Shown piece after piece: positions 1-10,770 of a stretch of 64,000 bases of DNA. Numbering within the stretch: the stretch's first letter is position 1; every line of letters starts with the position of its first letter. The stretch is from the NCBI RefSeq assembly GCF_049243985.1, contig NC_135380.1:16850501-16914500 (forward strand), read 5' to 3'. The position numbers and the translations under genes are program-made. Source of the DNA: Paroedura picta. Lineage: Eukaryota; Chordata; Lepidosauria; Squamata; Gekkonidae. The notes under the pieces are model-generated. The model was not told the DNA's origin. It saw nothing but the letters and a program-made list of their open reading frames with translations, and did no database searches.

Positions 1-841
1 AGACAATCTCGATTTTACAATCATTCAAGTCTTGGCTTTCGATAAATGCTGGTGTCCATTACCTTTGCAACCTGGGCTGCAGTGGGGAAAGGGTTTCGGT
101 ATGTACCCAAGCCTAACATGGTCAATCAACTGGCTACAAACCCTGGCATCATACTATCAATTCCTGGTTTGAGGGACCCCGACTAACCACAGTTAGTGGT
201 TCACATCTGGATGATCATACTAACCATGGTTTAACGGAACCACGGCTTAATCTAACATGATTCCTCACAATCTCTGAACGGCCTGTTATCTATTTTTTAA
301 TGCTCAGGAGCAAGGAATGATTGGATAACTGCTCCCCAGTCTGGCTTCCTGAGGGCACATTTACATAAGCTTAATCGCAGACCAATTTGAATGAGTTATT
401 GCTCTCTAAGAAGTGCACATTGTTCCCACCACTTCAGAGTTACCAACTTGTACAGTAATTGCTTGTTCAATGGATAATAAAGAAGAAAAAACATTTAATC
501 ATTCATGACTCATGGTACTTCGTTTCTTTTAAATAAATATTTAAGCGGCAAAGATTGCTTTATGAGCATGGGACCGTTATACAGTCATCTCTATTCTGAG
601 GTTCCTACAGCTGGACCCACAGCACCCCAAGAGATGGGAAGGATCACTGTGGCTGCTTCTCTTAACCACAAAGAGGGGGGGGGGGGCTTAACAGTCACAA
701 AAGGAGTAACAATAGCAGTATACAACAAAAAGCCCATGTTGCCCCAGTATGGAACACTGTCAGGCACTCCCCCATGGAGGTCCCTGGAGGCCCCTTCCAA
801 CTCCATGATTTTATGATCACTGCAAAGAGATTAATCTAGTC

Positions 842-977
842 CAGGGGTAGTCAAACTGCGGCCCTCCAGATGTCCATGGACTACAATTCCCAGGAGCCCC
901 TGCCAGCGAATGCTGGCAGGGGCTCCTGGGAATTGTAGTCCATGGACATCTGGAGGGCCGCAGTTTGACTACCCCTG
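842..977. mobile_element. Palindromic hAT MITE copy 1
   Basis: This 136-bp element is an almost perfect inverted repeat that begins CAGGGGTAGTCAA and ends with its complement. It is flanked by the perfect 8-bp duplication atctagtc (834-841 and 978-985). CAGGG-type ends and 8-bp duplications are hAT hallmarks. It has no coding capacity. It lies in LSM1 intron 2. Confidence 0.9.
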
Positions 978-985
978 ATCTAGTC

Positions 986-1030
986 CATGAGTAGCCAAGA
1001 TTGTGGTTCTCCAGATGACCTTGAACTACA
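986..1030. mobile_element. Diverged half copy of the palindromic hAT MITE
   Basis: These 45 bp resemble one arm of the neighbouring MITE (agtagccaag, tgtggttctccagatg, gaactaca) but are more diverged. They are bounded by the same octamer atctagtc at 978-985 and 1031-1038, so the octamer occurs three times around the two copies. Confidence 0.7.
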
Positions 1031-1734
1031 ATCTAGTCCCTGATTTGAAGGAAGGTGTGGCCTCTGGTAATAAAATGCTCTCCCCCTCTCCCATATGTCA
1101 CACTGATGGTGGGTACCTGGAGGCCTGTCACTCACGGCCCTTGTGGGTCTGCATAACCTGCTGCAATTTTACTGGTCAATTATCTGAGAGATGAATGTCC
1201 ACGTTTGTTTCAATGGCGATACATGACGGAGAAATGCAATCCCTGAGCGAAGGGGGCGTGTGGGTAGGAGCCTAGTATGTCGGGAAGGATTGCAACATTT
1301 CAGAGTTACTCAAGAAACTCTTAACGACTTGCTAAACCAGTTTCATTCTGCCAAAAAAACAAACAACAAAAAAAGCCACATGCCACATGTGCTGTTCACG
1401 CCACTGCTTTATTCTGAGCTATCTAGTTGAGCTTGGTTCTCTAGGAGGAAGCAGCAAAAGGGAAGCTATTCGGGAAGGGCAATAGGGGTCCCATGTGCGC
1501 TCATGCTGAGAGGGGGGAGAGGGGTATGCTCAACCAGATGTCTTTTCCTAAAACAAAAATGGCTTCCTCAGATGGAGGTAAGCATTGGCAGGGGAAAGAA
1601 AAAAAAAAGATAGCCCCAGTATATGCACCTCTTTTTTCTTTCTGCAGGTTTAAAGCAGCCAAGGTTTGGAGACTTTCCACAAAGCTCTTGGGCCTCTTGA
1701 TCCATACGGGATTGCCAGCATCAGATGCTATTCA

Positions 1735-1920
1735 AGGGAAGGTGGCAGAGCATCTGCTTGGCGTGCTGAAGGTCCCTGGCTCAATTCCTGGCATCTCCAG
1801 TTAAATGGATTTAGCAGGAGGGTCATGTGACAGACCTTGTCGAGGCTCCACTGGCCAGAGCAGACAACACTGACCTTGAGAGACCAATGGTCTCCCCTCA
1901 GCATAAGGAAGCTTGGTGAT
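1735..1920 (+). mobile_element. tRNA-derived SINE (gcagagcatctgcttgg type)
   Basis: It contains gtggcagagcatctgcttgg, ggctcaattcctggcatctc and gaccaatggtctcc, typical of a second tRNA-like SINE family. The 3' end is diverged. Confidence 0.7.
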
Positions 1921-2164
1921 TCGAGTGGCCTCAAGTTGCTAAGGGTCAAGGGGATTCCAAGTTCATGCCCAATCGCTCAGTCCAAACCAACAGATGAGCC
2001 TGGGTGGAACCTACCATCTCTTGAGACACAGTTTCTGGTTGAGCTAAAACGTTTCCAGCAGCAGCTCCAGCCCTTTGGAATGGACTACCAATGGGCTGAG
2101 GGTTATTCCTTCTGTTTTGCAAATCAGAAGAAAGTCAGAGAACGTCAGACAAGGACCTGAGACA

Positions 2165-2325
2165 CCCAGACTCAAATCCCCTGCCCTGAAAGCCTGCCGA
2201 TTAAGCATGGGCCAGTCACACTCAGCCTAGCCTACCTCACAGGGCTGTTGTGATAAAATGCAGACAGGGAGAACGATGTAAGCTATTCTGGGTTCCCAAT
2301 GGTGAGAAATCATAAAATGAAGGGG
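2165..2325 (+). mobile_element. tRNA-derived SINE remnant
   Basis: The phrases cagcctagcctacctcacag, ggctgttgtgataaaatg and atgtaagctattctgggttc match the 3' body of a squamate SINE. A shorter relative lies at about 3440-3560. Both are in LSM1 intron 2. Confidence 0.6.
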
Positions 2326-4417
2326 GGAGTACAAGGTGGAGCTTGGTAGAACAGCTTCTGGCTGAATGCTTGTTTACTGGTTATGTTTGGAAACCACGAT
2401 CGGCTGAGGGAAAAGTGGCACCACAATAAAGTCACATCACTACCCATTTTACAGACACCATCCAGATAACAGTTCGCAGAACGCTCCAGATGGTCCCGGG
2501 AACTGTTGCCAGAAAAACTGCTTTGCAAAACACCAAGAACCAAGAACACAGGCCACAGGCGTCATGGGGCTGCTTCCTGCTTCTATGATGTTTTTTCTGG
2601 CAAGTGGCTCCGTGTGCAGCTTAATAAGGCACCCAGCGACAGCAACAATGCAACAGCCTAACAGAACATCTGACTTGTAGAGCCAAACACTGATCAACTT
2701 CCAGCTCCCCAAGGACAAATACAGCTAGGCGTGGCCTTTTGCAAGACATTTTTGGAAGAGTGGTGGGAGAGATCGGTCATATCAAGCATCCGACTCCACT
2801 GACCCGAACCACTGAAGGTCAAGAACTGGGAGAGGAAATGCGTGGACCCCTGCTGATGATGTGAGGGCAGAAGCACCAAGATTTCTTGAAGGGAAATTTC
2901 AGCCATACTCTGAGGGCTGACAGCTTGGACAGAATGATGCGAGAGAATGCTGCCTTAAAAACATACACACACACAAAAGTTTAAAAGACCTATTAAGTAC
3001 CTTTCAAGAAGTTTCAGCCAGCCAAAAAGAGAACATCTTGACATGTAAAACTTCAGAATTTACAAGGCTTTTAAGCATTCCAGATCAGTTTCCATGTACC
3101 ATTCTTATGCACGGTGCATAAATATTTGGCAAGCAAGACCTTAATTATAAACTCACTTATCTTGAAGAGAGCCAGAAGCTCCTGCTTTGTAAACTCAAGT
3201 GGAAGATTATTCAAGATAAGGCAGCCCAGGCTGGTCCCCAGCCATGAACACAGACAATTATTTCAGATGCTTTGCGCAACACTTAGGTTTTGCATCTATG
3301 TTCATTCAAATTTGTAGCAAGCCTGCCATTAATGGAAGGCCATGCTGTGCATTTGCTTAGGACAGAATGAGTAGCCCAGTTCTAACTTTGTACTTGGAAA
3401 CTGGGGAAACCTGTGGAGAGACCACACACAACATAGAAAATCTAAATGGGAACCTAGGGCCAGCCAGATATTCAGCCCTAGCCTACTTCACAGGGTTACT
3501 GAGAGGACAAAACAAAGGTGCCAAGAACCATGCATACTGCCCTGCACAAGGAAAGGCGCAATAAGGGAATAGAAAGATACTCTGAAGATGTCAAATGACC
3601 CCACCTAACCTCACTGATATTAATCACCACTTGGAGAAGAGTCTCAATTTTGTATTTCAAGCTATAAAATGAGTCAGGCCATGTCCGGATAGTTGGTCAC
3701 TTATTCTCTGCAGTTATGCCGATGTGCTACTCCGATTTCTTTTTAAGCAATGAACAGCGATTTAGTAGGAGTGTACTATAAATTCCCTTTAGAAGTTCCT
3801 TAGAGCAGCTGCATGGATGATGCCATAATTCAAACTTTAAGAGGCCCTAACGATGTTAGCCTGCTTTTATAGTCAAATATAAAATGTCTTAATTTATAAA
3901 TATTGCTAAAGTGCCAGGGAAAGACTTATTTCACAAGCGGTTTCCTTGGACAACCACACGCTTCCATTAACCAGACCCACACATGGCGTTTGCCCCTTAT
4001 TTTCCCAGCCTGCGTTCAAGATGACATTGTGCGCCACCGCGGGTCTAAAAAATCTTGTCGTCCTCACCACATCCCTTAAAAGGCTGCAGTTAATATTGCT
4101 TCCTTCATCTGTTGTGACTTATTCTTTGTTCGTTCCCATATCAGCCTCCATACTGGCAAGCCTTATCACTCATGTTTAACAGAGATCCTAGGTAATTTTT
4201 CAGGGCACCTCTGCAGCACCAAAAGCTCCCAGCTTTCTTTGCCAGCACTGCCAATGCATCCTAACCCTTTCTGCTGTAGATAATCAGAAGAAGTTTTTAT
4301 ATCCCACTTTTTACCTGCAGGAATAGGGTTGCGAGCTCTGGGCTGTAAAATACTTATAGAGTTTGGGGGTGGAGCTGGGAGAGGGTGGGATTTGGACAGG
4401 GAAGGACCTCAATAAAG

Positions 4418-4739
4418 CAAACTTTCTCAACTTTTTTACCATTGAGAAACCCCTGAAACATTCATCAAGCTCCAAAAAACCCCAGAAGTGTCACGATTAT
4501 GCAGAATATGGTTGGGGAGTACAGCTGTGCACATGCCTATCTGAGGTGCCTCCCCTTCCCACCCCTCTCCAGGCTCATCATTGGCCATTTTGGAGGGGGC
4601 AGGTGGGTTGACGTGTCACACAATAAATGTTTAACACATTTTTATATACAACATTGATTAACTGCCACCTTTCAGGAAACCCTTCCAGAACCGTGAAGAA
4701 ACCCCAGTGTTTCATGAAACCCCTGATTGAGAAAGCATG
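4418..4739. mobile_element. hAT MITE, CTTTCTCAAC family, copy 1
   Basis: Ends match as inverted repeats (caaactttctcaac against catgctttctcaat). The interior resembles the copy at 39007, including accattgagaaacccctgaa and a phrase of the type cccaggctcatcattgg. Flanking octamers caataaag and taatgcag agree at 5 of 8 positions, so it is an older insertion. It lies in LSM1 intron 2. Confidence 0.7.
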
Positions 4740-4884
4740 TAATGCAGTAAAATGCTCTGGAGTCTACCCTCCAAAGCACCCCTTTTCTCAAGGGGAAGTG
4801 ATCTCTTTAGTCTGGAAGTGAGATGTAATCCCAAGGGATCTTCAGTTCCATCTAGGGACACGCAGTCCCATGTATGAGTCTCAA

Positions 4885-5070
4885 AGTGTCTGCAGACACT
4901 TTCCCTTCCTCTCCATACACCCAGTGAGGTTAAGTGGGAGAACTCTTGGAGAACTGTGACTGGCCCAAGGTCACCCAGCTGGCTTCAAGGGGAAGAGTGG
5001 GGAATCAAACGACATTTTCCAGATTAGAGGCCACCATTCTTAACCACTACACACACTGGCTCTCCAGAAG
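4885..5070 (-). mobile_element. tRNA-derived SINE, reverse, partial
   Basis: Contains gcccaaggtcacccagctgg and cagattagaggccaccattc, the reverse complement of the 46441 family head. It lies in LSM1 intron 2. Confidence 0.7.
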
Positions 5071-5825
5071 CTCAAATCTTGCCAAGATCAACCCTCCTAC
5101 ATTGAAAATTATATTGAGACCACCCTCATTTTTATTCACTTACTACATTTGTGTGGGTGAAAACCAAAGGAGGGCTGACTGACTCAATGCCATTCAAGCA
5201 TATGAAGCTACCAAATGATTCTCCAGAATAAAAGGTCATCCCCAGCACTCATTTATGCAAGATGTTTCAACTGAAGATACCAGTCTGCAAAGCACATTTA
5301 CTTCCACTAGACTATGTTTGAAAGATTCAACCTTGTACAGTGCTGTCTTCTTTGGGTAGAAAAGCCTCTTTCTAATCACCTGCTTCTTTTACCCGGAGAT
5401 GCTATGGGACTGAACTTGGGTTGTTCAGCAAACAAGCAGGAGCTCTATTAAAGAGCTAGGATTCAAAACTAAATCTGCTGAGCCAATTTCCAACATTTTA
5501 TCCATTAGATCACACAGGCACGGTTAATATAATAAGCATCATAACCAGAAAGAAAACTTAAAAAGAAAAAAAAACCCGAGAAGGTGGAAGCTGGGATTTT
5601 CTAAGGGCTACTTTTACCTTTGTGGACTGCATTTTGGGTATGGTTGTAAAGAACAGAGGTCGGGTAAAGTTAAAAAGGCACAAGAAAGCCTATACAAGGA
5701 TTTTCCTAATTGTCGTTTGAGAGAAAGATTTCAGCACAGCACTGGCTGGACCATGTACACGTCTACCCTTCAAGGAGTGGGAGAGCCTTTTCAAAATGTT
5801 TGGCTCCCTCTAGCGGAACATAAAG

Positions 5826-5945
5826 ATAGATTTAAGTGGGTAGCCGTGTTGGTCTGAAGCAGCACAGCAAAACAAAATCAGAGTCCAGTGGCACCTTTAA
5901 GAACAACAAAGATTTATTCAAGGTGTGAGGTTTCGAGTGCAAGCG
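5826..5945 (+). mobile_element. Retroelement fragment, family unsure
   Basis: It contains gggtagccgtgttggtctga, gtccagtggcacctttaaga and aaagatttattcaaggtgtg, a motif series common in reptile genomes. I cannot assign the class with confidence. A decayed relative seems to lie at about 50792-50905. Confidence 0.5.
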
Positions 5946-6135
5946 TCCCAGCGCTGAAGCCGGGGACTCGGGGCGGAGGAGGGCGGCTGGGCCAGGCTTC
6001 AGCGCGGGGGGGGGGGGGGAGGGGGGCGCCCAGGCCGGGGGGGGCCTCCCGCACCCACCCATTGCCCACTAGCACCTGCTGTATTTTGGCTACAGCGGGC
6101 TTAAATTCTAGTATACAGGCTTAAATTCTAGTAGA
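5946..6135. repeat. GC-rich insert with inverted and direct repeats
   Basis: A GC-rich block contains the inverted pair gcgctgaagcc and ggcttcagcgc, then two G tracts. It ends with two copies of ggcttaaattctagta at about 6099-6134. It abuts the retroelement fragment at 5826 and is unlike the surrounding AT-rich intron. I do not recognise the family. Confidence 0.5.
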
Positions 6136-6610
6136 ATTTGAATGGCTTCCTGAGAGCAGGGGGAAGATTTGGACTAGGATCCGAAGAAAGATCTGAAGGG
6201 AAGGAGGTTAACAGCATGCACAAATGGAAGGGAACCATCTCAGGCTGTATCCAGCCAGCTTTTCCAATCTCACTCAGTTCTTGCCCACAGTACAGCCTTT
6301 CTCCTACGTGGCTTTTGCACCTGCAGATCCCAGGATTCTCAGTATTGCCTTTTGGAGGCTGTGCTGCCTTCTTCCTTTCTCATCAAACGCAGAAGTTAGC
6401 GGTATCCAGCCCTCTGATTTCGCCCCAGAAAACCAGCACTGCTTATTTGGCAGCCTTCACAGCTGTAGCCAAGACAGGGATGCTAATACCTTTAATCCCC
6501 AGCATGTATCGATTGTCTTTGGATCCTGGGCTACTCAAGCATTGCTGGGCTTATTCAGTGACCCCTGCACCAACCATTTAAAAAAAACCATTTTAAAAAG
6601 GTAAGCATAC

Positions 6611-8975
6611 CAAACTGATCAATGCTTCGTAAATATCCTATCAGCGTTCTGCCGTCTCGCAGGAGGACCAAGTGTTTCTCTAGGAGAAAGAAAAATCCAG
6701 ATTAAAAGTCGAGTCACCCACAAATCAGCCCAGTACAACCCGAACCAAGCAGACAGGATTTTTAGTGGTGGCAGTGGTTGGGTTTTCCAAAACCAGTGAT
6801 CTCCAGTTCAGAGCTTCCTAAACCCAACACCAGCCAAGATATTACAGGCTCGCGTCTCCTCCTGCTGTTCACACAAACACTGTTTCCCAAAATGACTTGA
6901 GGGAAGCTTTCAAAAGCCCCCTGTACCTGGATATTAACTTTGGAAAAGGTTAAACGGGGAGCAAAGTTTGAGCTCCACTGGATTAAGGCACGACAGAAAA
7001 GTTTCATGTGGCAGCTTCCCCCTCTCTCTGATGCACAAGGGGATTTAGAGGAAGGGGGGGGGGCTCTTCACTGGATATACTCAAAAAGTCTCTTTTAGGC
7101 ATATTGGAGATGTACCCTCTAAATGGTATTAGAATGCTGCAAGCCTGTTTGCACCCCATCTTCTGTATACCTTTAAATGCCAGAGTCATAAGACTGCTGA
7201 AATCCATACAGTGGTCCCATAAAGAAATTCACCAAAAAAACCAGAAATGGAAATAGTATCACAGGCACAGCCATTCTGACCTGTCATTACCCTGGGGATC
7301 CCACTGCTGAGCACAGTTAAATGCTCGTGGTATAGTTATTGTGCTGAGCACCATTACATGCTCATGGTATAGTTATTGTGCTGCAGGCTATGTTATTACA
7401 ATGTATGGCAAAGGATTAAAACCACTAGCAGCATACATACAGATCAGACATCACTGGTGCACCACCAATCACTATTTATATTTATATCTTGCTTTTCTCC
7501 CCAAAGAAGCCCACAAAACTAACAAAAACATATTACAAGGTAGATGTATCAAACCAAAAAAGCCAAGACTCTGTACTATGTATATTAATAAGTACTCTTA
7601 TAAAAGCAGTCTCATCCAAGGGGTCCTGGCTGCAAGTCAGCAGGATTAAGAGCCCCTTTGGCTTTTGTCCTTCAAGTCGCACCTCTGGCTATGCCCAGGT
7701 TCTGTAGTACTGCAGGGAAAGGAAGCCAGACTTAATTCAGCTTGAACTCAGCTGTTGCTGACTTGGTAGCCAATCAGCACAATCCGTATTCACCTGTCAG
7801 GTACAACAGCCACAGCCAGGTCTGCACCCCCAGCAGCTTTCTTACTCTCCATCATTGAGAGGCAGCATGGTTGTAGCCCTCAACAGTGATGGCCTTTCAT
7901 CTGGGGAGCCATGTTTGATTCCCTGGCTCCTCCATACGCAGCCAGCTGAGTGACCTTGGACCAGTCACAGTTCTCTCAGAACACTCTCAATTTCACCTAC
8001 CTCATAGAGGAGAGGAAGGTAAGGCAACTGCAAGTTGCTATGAGACTCTTTTGGGTAGTAAAAAGCACGGTAAAAAACCCAAGCTCTTCTTCATGCTGGA
8101 ATTATCAGTCCTCTCCCCCAGATTGCCATCTCCAGAAACACATGTATGATGAAAGAATAGAGATGGACAAGGTTTTGTAAGCATTATCTGACTCTTCATC
8201 CAAGGAGCCCAGGGTGAAGAGCAAAAACCTCATAGACAAACACAGTCCTGATCTAGGAGCTACTGGCAAAAATTTAGGAGCCAGGCCGGCTCCACACTGC
8301 CTGCCAACAGCTCTTCTCCCTACAGTGTACATGCTGCAGCTCTCAGATGGGAGAATTAACAGCAGAGGCAAAAAACCAAGGTTCAGCAGAGCAAGCCAGC
8401 TCATGGACAAAGGCTCTTCCCCGTTCCTTGGAAAAGGGAAGCAGGCATCCTCCGCCACCAGCGCCAGGAAGCAAGCCAACTGATCGTTGGGTCCAAAGCA
8501 GTCTACCTACTTGGCACAACGCTCTGCGGACACTAAACAAGCGCTCAGGTGAGCACCACACACGAGAGAACCTATTTTTCAAATCCTTCACACCCCAAAT
8601 AAAGTTTCATGGGGGGGGGGGGGGGTTGAAAAGCCACAACTTGGAAGGGGCCAAGAGCTGCAAGAAAGCGACGAGCTCTCAAGGAGGCGGGGCGGCGCAT
8701 CGATTCACGTGCCGGGCTAGGATCTGGGCTAGCTCCCCGCCTCACCTCCCTCCCCCGGCTGGCCGTGCCAATGCAGCCGGGCAGGACCGAATCCCGCGTG
8801 CCGCACGCCGAAAGGCCAGGCTTTCCAAGCACGCCCGAGCAAAGGAGCGGCTGCAAAGGAGGCGCCTGCAAAGGGCCGCTCCGGGGCGCGATTGGGGATT
8901 GGGGAGTTGGGGACTGGGAGCGGACTCACTGTCGATATCCTGGATGAGGCTGGCGGTGCCGGGCATATAGTTCAT
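6611..8975 (-). CDS. LSM1: LSM1, first two coding exons (partial)
   Basis: LSm1 is a subunit of the cytoplasmic LSm1-7 ring, which binds the 3' ends of deadenylated mRNAs and promotes decapping in P-bodies. Coding exon 1 is 8930-8975 and reads MNYMPGTASLIQDID, nearly identical to the vertebrate LSM1 start, followed by a gtgagt donor. Coding exon 2 is 6611-6679, with acceptor ctcctag and donor gtatgc. It reads KHLVLLRDGRTLIGYLRSID, the Sm1 half of the Sm fold. Exon 1 ends one base into a Lys codon that exon 2 completes, so the join gives DIDKKHLV as in the family. Exon 2 ends after the first base of the next codon. I searched the minus strand from 1 to 6600 for the remaining Sm2 and C-terminal coding sequence and did not find it, so intron 2 exceeds 6.6 kb and the last exons should lie left of the window. 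The head-to-head position with BAG4 matches mammals. Confidence 0.93.
7862..8095 (+). mobile_element. tRNA-derived SINE, older copy
   Basis: Same family as 46441, with tgtttgattccctggctcc, gagtgaccttggaccagtca and an aaacccaagctcttc end. It lies in LSM1 intron 1. Confidence 0.7.
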
Positions 8976-9480
8976 CTTGCCCCCGGCCGCAGCGGAAGCC
9001 CCGCCGCCAGCATCTGCTCTCGCAGAAGCGGAACCTCCCCTTGCCCTCTCCCCGCCCGGTCCGGAAGCACATGCTCCGGCGGGGCGGGGAGAAGCGGCGG
9101 GGAGGCTGCGCGCGTCCGGCGGGTTCGTGCGCATGGAGCTCCGGAGGGCCCAGCCAGCGCCGGCCGCAGGCTTATATGGGCTGCGGAGGAGGAGGAGGCG
9201 GCCCACCTGGACCCAGGAATCAAGGCTGATGGGCATCCGCTGCGGTGGGCCGGCTCCAGGTGCGGGGAACGGCTGAGCATCCCAAGCGCGGGCACGCGTC
9301 CTCGTGCGGTGCTCCCGAGCGCAGGCTGCCTTCGGATCAGGCCCTGCCAAGCCGGACCCAGGGCGGGCTCACGTGGAAGTAGCCCCCCACCCGCAGTTCC
9401 TCCTCCCAGTTTGGTGCGGGCCCGTCGCTCGCAAGTCAGTCCGCAGAGAAATCCATCCAGTAGGGGCTGTCGAGCTGCTT
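8680..9480. promoter_or_regulatory. LSM1: CpG-rich promoter region of LSM1
   Basis: This stretch is strongly GC- and CpG-rich compared with the AT-rich flanks. It encloses the LSM1 start codon at 8975, so it is the likely LSM1 promoter, first exon and start of intron 1. Several long open frames on both strands here reflect base composition. The transcription start is not visible directly. Confidence 0.7.
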
Positions 9481-9521
9481 ACGCCTGCTTCTCCGCGCAT
9501 CGGTCCGCTGATGCCATAGGG

Positions 9522-9657
9522 CAGGGGTAGTCAACCCGTAGTCTTCTAGATGTTCATGGACTACAATTCCCATGAGCTCCTGCCAGCGGTTGCTGGCAGG
9601 GGCTCATGGGAAGTGTAGTCCATGAACATCTGGAGGACCACGGGTTGACTACCCCTG
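9522..9657. mobile_element. Palindromic hAT MITE copy 2, in the LSM1-BAG4 intergenic region
   Basis: The same 136-bp palindrome as at 842, with perfect 8-bp duplications ccataggg at 9514-9521 and 9658-9665. It inserted between the two divergent promoters, about 550 bp from the LSM1 start codon and 800 bp from the BAG4 start codon. The arms differ at few positions, so it is young compared with the SINEs nearby. Confidence 0.9.
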
Positions 9658-10034
9658 CCATAGGGGAAAGCGGGAGAGTTGAGAGGGGAGGCGAGTGCCA
9701 CGGATCGTGTCTGTGGGTTTTGGGGACGACCTGGGAAACGCACCTCTTGAACCCTAACCGTAATCTCATGCAGCCCAAAGGGGAATGATTGCAGTTTTGC
9801 CTCCGAAATCACATGGAAAGATTATAGGATTGTAAAGGACTTGTAGTTTAGGCCTGGCTTATAGCACAGCCACACAGCCGGAGCCTACCTAGAAAAACCT
9901 CTCTAACACACTCCCCCCTCCTTCTGCTGGGTATTTAACCCAGGCCAAAGTGATGTAAAAGTCTGTAGAGCTGAAGACGGTAGCTCTGAAATGAATTCGG
10001 ATAGTTTCTACGGGACTCCTGTGTAATGTTGCTT

Positions 10035-10100
10035 CAGATCTTCTCTGGAATTGCTGCTGTTTGGTCGTGTCCGACTCTTGGCGATCCCGTGGCACAGCTG
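10035..10100 (-). mobile_element. Bov-B LINE 3' end fragment, reverse
   Basis: The sequence ttggtcgtgtccgactcttg followed by gcgatcccgtgg is the reverse complement of the Bov-B 3' end. It lies 370 bases upstream of BAG4 exon 1, so it may be part of the BAG4 upstream regulatory region. Confidence 0.55.
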
Positions 10101-10394
10101 CCGCCACGATCCCCGATCCGGCACCGCCTCCCCCAGCCGTGCAATGGAGTCCAACTCAGTTCCCTCCAGCGTTTCAAGGGTTACCGAACCGGTTGGCAGA
10201 GAAGGTCTCTTCTGATTGGAGGCTGCGCAGGATTTGCGGGCGTTGCCGATAAACGTCAAAAACAACACGGGACGTCGCCGAGAAGCGGTCCATTTCTCGG
10301 ACTCCGTACATCCGGGTATTTTTAGGTAGCTGCCCATTGGTTTGGAAATGAGGGTAAGGGGGGGATGCATAAAGTACCAATTGGTTATAGCAGG

Positions 10395-10770
10395 ACTGTG
10401 TTCGCGCATGCGTGTAGCGCTCCAAGGTGGGAGGCGAAGGGAGCGAGAAGAGGCTTGAGGAGCCGCTAATGGCGGCCGCGTTGAGGAGGCTGTTGCATGG
10501 TACGGAAGTGGAGCGAGTCCGGCCGGAGCCTGAGCCTCCTCCGCCACCATGGGGCATGGAGACCCGCAGGTGCCCGGTGCATGGCTGCGGGGCCAGCAGG
10601 GGGGAGAGGGTCCCTCGTGGCGACAACGGCAGTTTCCAGGTAACGGTCGAATCTCGGCTGTCGGTTATCAGCTGTGTGTGACGTAAGCGGCCCCCCCTCC
10701 CGCGGCTGTGAAGTGCTGCCACGTGCGGCTGCTCTGTCACGTCACTGCGCGTGCGGCGCTGCAGCCTATT
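10395..10770 (+). promoter_or_regulatory. BAG4: BAG4 promoter and exon 1 CpG island
   Basis: A short CpG-rich block surrounds BAG4 exon 1. A near-consensus NRF1 site, CGCGCATGCGTG, lies at 10403-10414, about 55 bases before the ATG. Just inside intron 1 are a CRE-like TGACGTAA near 10679, an E-box CACGTG near 10719 and a second TGACGTG/CACGTCA element near 10737. Site functions are inferred from motif match only. Confidence 0.6.

Larger units (their letters stand above)
1..6610 (-). other. LSM1: LSM1 intron 2 (left part)
   Basis: Apart from the repeats listed, no exon is seen. The first 300 bases carry several copies of taaccatgg/ccacagttag-like words (for example near 185-235), which look like an old palindromic repeat that I cannot name. 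A G11 tract lies at about 676-686. Confidence 0.5.

Noticed and set aside
842-977. Perfect hairpin as a microRNA or structural RNA gene
   Set aside because: At least five near-identical copies with 8-bp duplications show that it is a transposon. Any hairpin RNA would be incidental.
6138-6604. Two overlapping open frames of 147 and 126 codons
   Set aside because: No similarity to a protein I know and no splice or start support. They overlap each other and run into the LSM1 exon 2 donor on the opposite strand.
8742-9530. Several open frames of 100-212 codons on both strands
   Set aside because: They lie in the LSM1 CpG-rich region, overlap one another in many frames and show no domain. High GC removes stop codons by chance. 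Only the short LSM1 start is supported.
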